A stretch of 64,000 nucleotides of DNA from positions 11,365,573 through 11,429,572 of the forward strand of contig NC_080715.1 in the NCBI RefSeq assembly GCF_019097595.1, given 5' to 3'. This document shows positions 1 to 64,000 of the stretch, piece after piece. Origin of the DNA: Hemibagrus wyckioides (taxonomy: Eukaryota > Chordata > Actinopteri > Siluriformes > Bagridae). The position numbers were made by a program, and so were the translations under genes. Position 1 is the stretch's first letter; every line of letters begins with the position of its first letter. The notes beneath the pieces are model-generated. The model worked only from the letters and a program-made list of their open reading frames with translations. It did not search any database and had not been told where the DNA came from.

Positions 1-1910
1 TGATGACCTGACTATGCAAACCTATTTGATCATGGTGGTCATTAAGGTCCAGTTCATCTTAAAATAGTTTCAATATTCACTAAGGTCACATTTCTAGATA
101 AAGGATACATACCTTACACTATACAGTATGTACTCTTAGCAGTACCAGTCCAGCAACTGTATAATTAGTTAACTTTATTTCTAAGAGTGTATACATGGAG
201 CACTGAAGCCCAAGTTTTCTTTATGTGTAAAACACTGTAATGTCACCTCTGCTAAGTCATCACACCCTATGTCCTCATTTGGGTTGTTTGCCAATCTTTA
301 AGCCAATCAGGCATAGATCAAATCATTTCTGACTGAAAATCATACTACTACTGTCACATGGCTCCTACCTCATGAACTATTTTCTGAAAGAATATATTTC
401 CTAGCATAATGCACTAATCTGTTAGTAATCATAGTTTATTTATTTACTTATTGAAACTGGGTTGAGGAAAAGATAAAGGAAACACAACATATTTTCAAAC
501 ACCATGTAATCATCATCATGTAACCATGCAATCAATTAAAAAAAATGTTCAGTTCTTTGTTTATCTGGGCATCATACTTTCGTTAACTTAGTTTCATAAA
601 AATCATTATAATACACAGTCTATAAATTACAAATTAGTGCAAAACACCAATGATTGCTCTAACAAATGAACATAATGACTTACTTTATTACGTCAGTAAA
701 ATACCCTGTGCAATGTTCCTTTGCATAAACTAATGAATGCATACTAGAAGCATGGTGTCTGTCTGTGCACAACACATTTTCAGAAGGCTCTTGCTTCATG
801 TTTTTCACTGCAGAATATGAGTGGTGTAAACAAGTGGGAGAGGGAGAGGAGGAGGGTTTGTGCTGTCAGTCATGAAGGCAGGATTTTGGATGAGCTTCCA
901 TGCCATCTAATGGATATTTTTTATTCACAAAAATATGTGTGGGTTTTTTCAATTCCCTCTGGCACTCGCTACCTTACACTGTGTTTGGGTGATCTTTCTG
1001 TTTTTGGTTATGGAAAGTGGATGTGATTTGGACTCTGTATATTGGCAAGAGCACCTTTCAGCAATGGCGTGCCAGACGCATGGATTATTTCAGCCTGGAT
1101 AAACATGAAAGTCTGCATGAAAAAAAAGCCTGTGTGTTTATGCAAGTGTGGAGATCTAAGATCTTAGTGACCATGTTTCTATTGTCCGCCATGGCTTGAC
1201 CTCAACAGAGCCTTATTTCCTGCTCGTGACTTCAGGGGACACTTGAGAAAAAACACAAGCACATTCATGTTGTACTTGCCTGAGCTGGCTGAGTTTGAGA
1301 TGGTAAATATTTGGAGATAAGAGAACGTTTTTCCCTGAAGAAAGAACAGGAGTAGCTAAAGTGTGCTATACTTTTCTGGGTATAAGTTCTTATGTTCAGT
1401 GTGTCTTGGTTTAATTTAGTTAACATAAGCATGTAAGGAATGCCAAAACATAATTAGCCCTTATTATACTACACTCATTTGTACACTCTGATAGTATCAA
1501 ACATGTGCTTCCACCCTCTCCTTTCCTCACAAAGAGAATACAGAGGCTTTGTTTTGCAATACAAGCCAGCCAAGAGATTACAGAGTTTTGGTGCGTAGTT
1601 TCCCTTTTCCACCCTTCAAAAAAAATCCTGATCACAGCCAGCTGATTAGACAACTGACAGACGTGGAAAGAAACGACAAATGCGACGCAAATCATCTATA
1701 CATGATCTGTCAATGTTTATACTGTAACTAAGTGTCTAATCATCTACTGTATTAGTTTGAACTCTATTGTTTCTTCCGTTATTGATTGCCTTTGTGGTTT
1801 ATCCAGTTGTTGATTGATTACATGATATAGTACTTACAAGCAAACAGCATGTTCAGGTGATTTTTGGGCATTGTTCTGGGCAAGCTGGGAAACATGGTAC
1901 TAATTAGAGG

Positions 1911-1950
1911 TTTAGAAAATTTAGAAAGTTTAGAAAATTTAGAAAGTTTA
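1911..1950. repeat. short tandem repeat, period about 10 bp
   Basis: Alternating units TTTAGAAAAT and TTTAGAAAG repeat about four times. It is a simple intronic tandem repeat with no sign of function. Confidence 0.8.
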
Positions 1951-2188
1951 GTGTGGTTTGGAAAATATGTACCAGGGACTCTACCTTAACACATACAAAG
2001 CAGTATGGAAACAAAATTGGAGGGAGGATACTGGAGGAAACATGTCAGCAGTTTTAAGGGAGATCTCTGTACTCATGAAGACTCTGATTAGCCCTTAAGC
2101 CATAGACATGTAATAAAGATAAACGCTTTCAGAGCTCTCAGGGGTGCTGTGAGGAGCATGCACTAGCTGGCTTACTCCAGTTCAGTGC

Positions 2189-2213
2189 AGAGAGAGAGAG
2201 AGAGAGAGAGAGA
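2189..2213. repeat. (AG)12 microsatellite
   Basis: An uninterrupted AG dinucleotide run of about 12 units in the first intron. Confidence 0.95.
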
Positions 2214-3684
2214 TAGAAGGTGGTGGGGCGGATGATTTTATAAAATCTCCGGGTTGTTTCTGTTCTTGCATTTGGTTTCTCATTGACTCGCATAAACCCC
2301 ACTACCCATGATCTTGTCTTTTCTCCTTGTGTGAGAAAATGTTGACCCTTACCTTCTCTCACCACAGAACATTTCTTGGGTGTTTATATAGCTGTGGTGG
2401 CCCAATGATAGACTTGGGTGTTGCCCATTCACCTGTGCCCTTGGTAGATGGGTCCCTCCTCATGGATACCACATGGGCTTGAAACAGCTCTGAGTACTGC
2501 TGCTGATGAGCACCAAGGTTCTGTGCTACAGCAATATGGAGATAGTTAGTTGGAATGTGAGAAATGGGCCTGAATGTCAATAATGTGTGTGGGTGCAACT
2601 CAGCACTGAATGAATGAATCCACCCATGACTTGTTTTGACGCAGGACAATGAGTAGGGGTTAAAAACATGCATGCTGTTGATATTTTGAACTGTACGGTA
2701 TGATAGTGTGCTTTCTTTTAGTCATTCATTCTACTCAACTTCATCTAACTGCATTAACATGGTCAGGGGTTGTGGTAAAGACAGAATACTGACCACAAGG
2801 TATGAATAGTTACCGGAGGGGATGCCAGTCAATCACCACATGTTCTCTATGAGAGTCTGCTCTTCTCAAGAATTGTGTAAATTAATATTCCTAATGATAT
2901 TCTGTAGATATCTTGTTAATATTATGGGAAGCATGTCTACTATGTCAAAGTGTTTAAAAATTGAACACAAGACACAACAAAAGTGTTGCATGTCCTAAGA
3001 CAGAGATTTACCTTCATTGTATATGGACATTTTTAAATGTTTTACAACTCACGACTCAGAGTTTAAAGAAGACTCCCAACAGTGATGCACTGGAAGTTCT
3101 GGGATTTGTCCTATCAATCTTAAGAGCCTTTGAGAAAATTAATAAGGAATCAAGACACAATATAAGTCCCAACAGCACAGCACATTTCCATTGTACCTGC
3201 AACATACTAGTTTATTTAGGTTATGGAAACAGATATGAGTTGCATGTGCCTTGATATTGGAGATTACTTTAAAAGGGAGAAAAAATAGGGCCTTGGTTAT
3301 TCCCAGAACATTTAGATAGTATCACGAGCGGTTACTTGGGAGGAACCGATATTAGGACCAAGACAGGGTGTTAGAATGACTCAGGTGGAGGAGCTGTCAT
3401 CACTGTGGACCTGAGAGCAGATCTAAACCAGGTGATGGAAACTCAGGCTTGGATAGCTGAGATAGGCAAAGGGTTGTATGTTAAACAGAGTGTCAGTTAA
3501 AGAAGTGTGAGTAAGTGCTGTGCTGGACTTAGCTTTGCCTTTGGAATAGTCGCTCTGGGGGAACCCTTAAAGTTTCCATTTTAAACTTTACAACTTACTG
3601 TAAAGAGAGAGGGAGCTCCCAATAGAGTCAATTTTGGAAGCTAACACCCATTAACAAACCTTTGGGCAACACATATTTTTTAAC

Positions 3685-3950
3685 AGTCTACTGCCTCACC
3701 TTGTCCGCTTCAGTTTTTTTGGAGGGGTTCTCTGGTTTCCACCCACTTGGCAAAAACATGCATTGGATGGATTGGCAACACTAAATTTCTTCTGTTTGAA
3801 TGCAGACATTTATGATGGGCTGGTATCCCATCTAGGGAGTATTTTCACCTCACACCCAGTGTTCCCAGCATAAGCTCCAGAATAAAAAAGTTACTGAAGA
3901 TAAATGAATGAATGAATGAATGAATGAATGAATGAATGTATCATGAACGT
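3685..3950 (+). mobile_element. decayed V-SINE-like element with (AATG)9 tail
   Basis: The order of motifs fits the body and 3' end of a vertebrate SINE with an L2-type tail. A degenerate GGTTTCCACCC ... AAAACATGCA ... GGCAACACTAAAT stretch is followed by GGGCTGGTATCCCATCTAGG, then CACACCCAGTGTTCCCAGCA and AAGCTCCAGAATA. It ends in a perfect (AATG)9 tail at 3903-3938. The family match is from memory of these conserved words, not a search. Two other partial copies lie at 14966-15085 and 51753-51930. Confidence 0.7.
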
Positions 3951-5785
3951 TCCATTGTGTGAGTTTGGATTTGATCCTACATGAGCATGTGCGTTATGCT
4001 TACAAATCAGGACATGTGGAGAAAGATAAGCTAGAGGCAAGATTAAGAGATATAATAGTGCAGTTAATGCCTGTCCCTTATAAAGGGTGCAATTGAATAA
4101 GTTAAAAGTGAGATTATATTTGAGGCATGAAAGTAAAAATTGCAGAGATAATGATTCTGTATTTGTAAACGCCTAAGGTTTGTACTTGATAAGGGTGAGT
4201 GATGGCAGAAAATGAGAGGTACATTACCTAGGCACAATATGTCCAAAAAATAAAATAAAAAATACCTTCCTATACAAAATTTCATTCTTTATTCATTTGT
4301 CTTTTGTCAGATTACATGTTTAATACCGAACCTGAAATGAAACGTACCCTTCCTTTTTCATTCCCTGTTGTTCAGAGTTGTTTTAACCATCATGTTTATG
4401 ATTCATTTAGATACTCTGAAACCTTGCAGAGCTAGAGATTGATAGTGTTTATGTATTTCACACACCCACATCCTCAGCTGAAATAACATGTTTCGGTAGG
4501 AAATATTTTCGCTCCTCATTCTCAGCCTATTGCTCGTGGAGCCATTAACGTTCAAAACATCCTGTTGGTGTTCTTAAAAGAAAGAACACCCAATCCAGTC
4601 TTAATAATGGTTTAAATAATGTAGCTGTCAAAGTGGAATTTTAAACAACTGCAGCTTCTTTGGACCCATTTTGCAGAATAATCCAATTTCACTCCTTTTC
4701 TTCTTTGTCCAGCAAATAAAAACAGACTGATATGAATAGTCTTCATCTAGCCTAGTTGTTTTTGGACTCTTGAGACAATGTATCCAGTTAAGACTCTGGA
4801 AGAAAATAGGCTAGTTTGTTTACGTTCTTTGTCCTCAGGTGATACCTGATCCAAGATCAGAGGTACATACCTACGAAACCAGATCTCATATAATCAGAAC
4901 ATGGTGCATGCAAGGATCTTGTGGAGATCTTGATTTATCTTATTGAGGCTGCACCCAAGAGGACTGTTAAGTAGTCACTGAAAATTTAACCTAAAATCCC
5001 AGCAGTTAAAAGAGGCATGTGTGTAATTATAGCTATATTATTATCTCCCCTGCATGTTATGGAGTGTCTCTAAGGAGAGCTCTTGTCTGCTTTATATTTT
5101 GTATTGCATATGTAAGTGAACTTGTTGGAATGTGCAAGTGCGTGGATGGGATTACATAAGCGCCATTCAACCCAGGCTGCTTTTGTTTACCTTCTTTGTC
5201 CTGAGTCGTAACCTCGGTCCTTGAGTGACGTGAATGGATGCTTTTTCGTGTGAACTGATTCGAGCTGGAGCGGCAGAGAGCTGACGCTCTGCATCCTGTT
5301 TGGGCTCATCTTCATATCCAGACATATCCGTTACCATATATTTCATCTTAATGTTCTAATTACAGCCAAGCTCTCCTGCTGCTTATGAAGCACAATGGCC
5401 ATTTGTTCAATGGAGGCACACAGACTGGCGATGATATTAGCCAGAGCACTAATCTTATTAGAGTCAGCAGATCATGAGCTCCTGCAAACACAAATCGCCT
5501 TTAAACATCATTGACTTCCCAATCTCCTTTGCAAAATAGTGATGGATGAAAGATCTGGAACTGATTAGCTTTTTTTTTTTAAATTGTGGATTGGATTGGG
5601 GAATATTTTCTTCCTCCTCAGTGTCCTTAAAATCTTTTAAACCATATAAGAATTAGAATGAGAATCTCACTCTCATATTTCATGATATCCAAGACTGTAA
5701 ATTTACAGAAGTAAGAGTTATCCGAGTTTGTTGCTAAAATGCTACCAACATTTTAACACTTTTCTTTTTTATTATTATATTTCAG

Positions 5786-61463
<55,678 letters not shown>

Positions 61464-64000
61464 GTAAGTTTCCCAGCTGAAGGAGAAGGGTGCCGTAGAG
61501 ATCAAGCGATATCTCTTCTTAGCTAGTTCGATTAGCTAGATGATATTTATTATTAAGGTCTTGACGTTATGCATATTTATCTCAAATAACTTTGACGGTG
61601 ACATCTAACGAGTGTTTTATGTGTGATTAGGTTATGTATTAAGTAGATTTTCTTTATATAAATTGCAAGTGTTAATTGCAAGTGTTACAGCAAGCTTATC
61701 TTATCTACTTTTATTCTTTCTCTACTAGATTCATTAAGGGTAGACCAGTATTAACACACTTTCTACAAGCCAACCCTAGATCACCCTATGCTGAGCAGCT
61801 AATTGAAATCCTGTCTCCGGGTTGTTAACTACTTATTAACAGCTGACACACAACAGTTGTGAGAATTTGTGCTCAATTTCAATTATTTCTTTTGCCTGGT
61901 CAATTATTAGCAAAGAGTAGATATTGTGTTGGATCATAAATACCTAAAAGCTAAGAAAAAAAATAGCTCTCTCCTGTTTCCCAACAACTCCACATGTTTC
62001 ATAAACTGTTGTCATCAGCTATTTTCTGGTGCATGTGTGAGCCATGAAGGTCGTCAAGCTCTCATTTTTATAGGCTGATCCCATTACGAGCAGCCAGGAT
62101 AGCTCACTTTTAATCACATATTACTTCATTGTACCCTTGCATCCCCTCCACCTCAGCTTCCTCATAAAAGGCCCTTTGCAAGGTCTCCTTGAGCAGACCT
62201 GAGCATCTTATATGCACTCTCGACCTGCTCTGTTTTCTTTGGCTCATTGCTGCATTTCTTCTTACCAGACATGCTGTCTGAAATCGATTCAATCCCCGCT
62301 GCTCTGGTTGAAATTTGATCCACAAAGCTGCCTTACTCTCAACAGAATGAGGACATACTCTAGAGTACTGCTGTCTCTGTGTGGCAAAATGAAACTTGAC
62401 AGCACACGCACTGCTTTATTGGTATATGTCTATGGGAATTATGACTATTCAACCTTATACTGGATTTACCAAAGATATATAGTGTATATTTTGCTTTTCA
62501 ACACTTCATGCAGATTAATGTCAAAAGCATTCTCGGCAGCAAACAAATACTTCATGTGGGCTTTTAAAGCAGGCATGTTTGCATTTGTGGGGAGCAGGAG
62601 ACAGCACTGATTGTCTTTTCTGGTTCAGTGGTTAAGCTCACATGCTTTGAAAGTCATTTAAAAGCAGCAGCATCACTGCGGCCCCCTTCTCCTGCAGTAA
62701 ACCAGAGGACCTTTGAGTCTTCCACTACCCCACTGCTTTCCTCCCTTCCCCTTTCCCTCTCATGTTGAGCGATTTGGGCTTTCATACAAAGAATTGTATG
62801 GGATTCTTTGGTAAGTGGAGGATGTGCACAAACTGTCTCAGACACCACAGTGTCTCGGTGTTAAATCTTCCCCAGACTTCATGGCCAATGTCCAAACTTA
62901 ACAGCACACTGCTTCAACAGGCATGCATGTAGATACCGGCCCTGATTTTCCATCACCCATGCAATCTGGTCCATAGTGTTGTATTGTCTGCATGAATGTT
63001 TTGTTTTTAATTATTATTAATAATTTTGTCTTCACAGTCTTGTTTTGTTGGTCTTCATTGCTAGTACTTATGAGACACACCTTTTTTTGTTTTTGGATAG
63101 TCCAGTGTAGACACTCAACAAGCCAGCTCTAGGCTACCAGTGAAGAAAGCTGATTCTGACTAAAATGTCATAAAAATGTATCAATAGAGTTCAGTGATGG
63201 GACTAAGATACAATGCTTGATTGAATGGAGGTATTAGTTCATAGCTATAAATAAGACACATCACTTTGAGGTAGTCGCACTTTGTTTCACACTATAACAT
63301 GACTACTGCTGTGGACTCTAAACATGTGAGGGATCCATTTTGAACAAGAAGTGAGTAATAAAAATGCTTCATTGGCCATAAATGTTTCATTCTATAGCTA
63401 TTGTTTTAACACAGTAACTGGTTCTACTATAGTAGGTTTTTTTAGTGATTCATAAGATGCATTGAAATGCAAGGTTCTATATCCAGATTACATAACTGTA
63501 GAGTGTGTATAGATTATTTACTAAATGTCAACATCTATAATGTTTATGCATTGTTTAGAGTTAGATAAGCTGCTACTGGTGGTTTATTGACAGTAGAGTG
63601 TCTACAGTGGATTACACAAATAAAGTGATGCCATTACTTGTTCTGTGTGCAAATGTGAGAAGCTACAGCTCAGGTTCAGTTCATTGACATATGAGTATTG
63701 TGTGGTTGTCTGCATGATGTGCTTGTTCTGTCAGAACATCTTGATAGAGAGTGTTTCATTTACAGCATTCACATTTTGAATGAAACACTTGCATGGCCTA
63801 GGCAGTTAGCATGAGGCACGTGCACTGTCACCAGATTTTCTGTGTAAACACTGTACCTTCTCATCTGCAATTGTGTCATCTTTACAGCTCTGGATCTGTA
63901 TATTTTAGACTTTTAAAAGATATAATTTATTTGCTTTGGTGTTTCTATAGCAATAAAATTTCAATCGAATTAGGAATCAGACATCAGAAAACAGCCAGTG
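61464..64000 (+). other. tns1 intron (continues beyond the window)
   Basis: AT-rich intron sequence to the end. A 132-codon open frame at 62212-62610 has no tensin similarity. No exon for the following tensin-1 segment (the RSPPGLAKTPLSALG type) was found. Confidence 0.75.

Larger units (their letters stand above)
1..5785 (+). other. intron of tns1 (5' part of the window, incomplete)
   Basis: This is intron upstream of the first visible exon. It is AT-rich with no open frame longer than about 100 codons and no recognisable C1-domain exon, so the earlier long-isoform exons must lie outside the window. It contains an (AG)n tract, a short 10-bp-period tandem repeat and a SINE relic. A less AT-rich stretch around 5150-5320, including TGACGTGA, is the only part that might be regulatory; I have no further support for that. 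Confidence 0.7.

Noticed and set aside
1..5785. Exons for the rest of the C1 domain
   Set aside because: No stretch encoding the C-x2-C and H-x2-C pattern with splice sites was found, so these exons are placed upstream of the window.

Overview
The window is a piece of vertebrate, almost certainly teleost fish, nuclear DNA. It is AT-rich and intron-dominated, full of microsatellites, and carries decayed SINE, LINE and mariner-type relics. Short exons have GT/AG borders and conserved reading phase. All supportable coding sequence belongs to one plus-strand gene, a tensin that I identify as tensin-1 (tns1; the fish a/b paralogue is not determined). The order of its parts matches the family: end of a C1 zinc finger, linker, PTP-like domain, C2 domain, then a long disordered region. 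Diagnostic tensin-1 features are the P-loop HNKGNRGR, with Asn instead of the phosphatase Cys, and the blocks [18 protein letters not shown] and HSYREAFEEMDG. Both gene ends lie outside the window: most of the C1 domain and the upstream promoter to the left, and the remaining disordered region, SH2 and PTB domains to the right.

Layout: 1-5785 is intron. Exons at 5786-5824 and 16498-16539 encode the last C1 cysteine and a linker of a long isoform. A separate first exon (coding part 20715-20828) lies behind a GA-rich, promoter-like stretch and gives a different, basic N-terminus. Both routes join in phase at 23053-23102. PTP and C2 exons run from 27925 to 42732. A 13.4 kb intron follows, then a 1473-nt exon (56140-57612) for the disordered region, a probable in-frame cassette exon (58755-58838), and exons at 60999-61171 and 61325-61463. 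The rest, to 64000, is intron. Residue numbers below refer to the short isoform starting at 20715.

The introns hold the non-genic items of interest: a 41-bp perfect hairpin joined to an (AT)32 tract; an internally deleted mariner/Tc1-like element whose transposase remnant keeps an intron; SINE fragments; three copies of another dispersed repeat; a LINE-like reverse-transcriptase tail; a 33-bp tandem duplication; and two long TATC arrays. I saw no tRNA or rRNA gene and no second protein-coding gene. I found no novel multi-gene system. The best leads are isoform structure (alternative start, cassette exon, possible early terminal exon) and the mobile-element relics.
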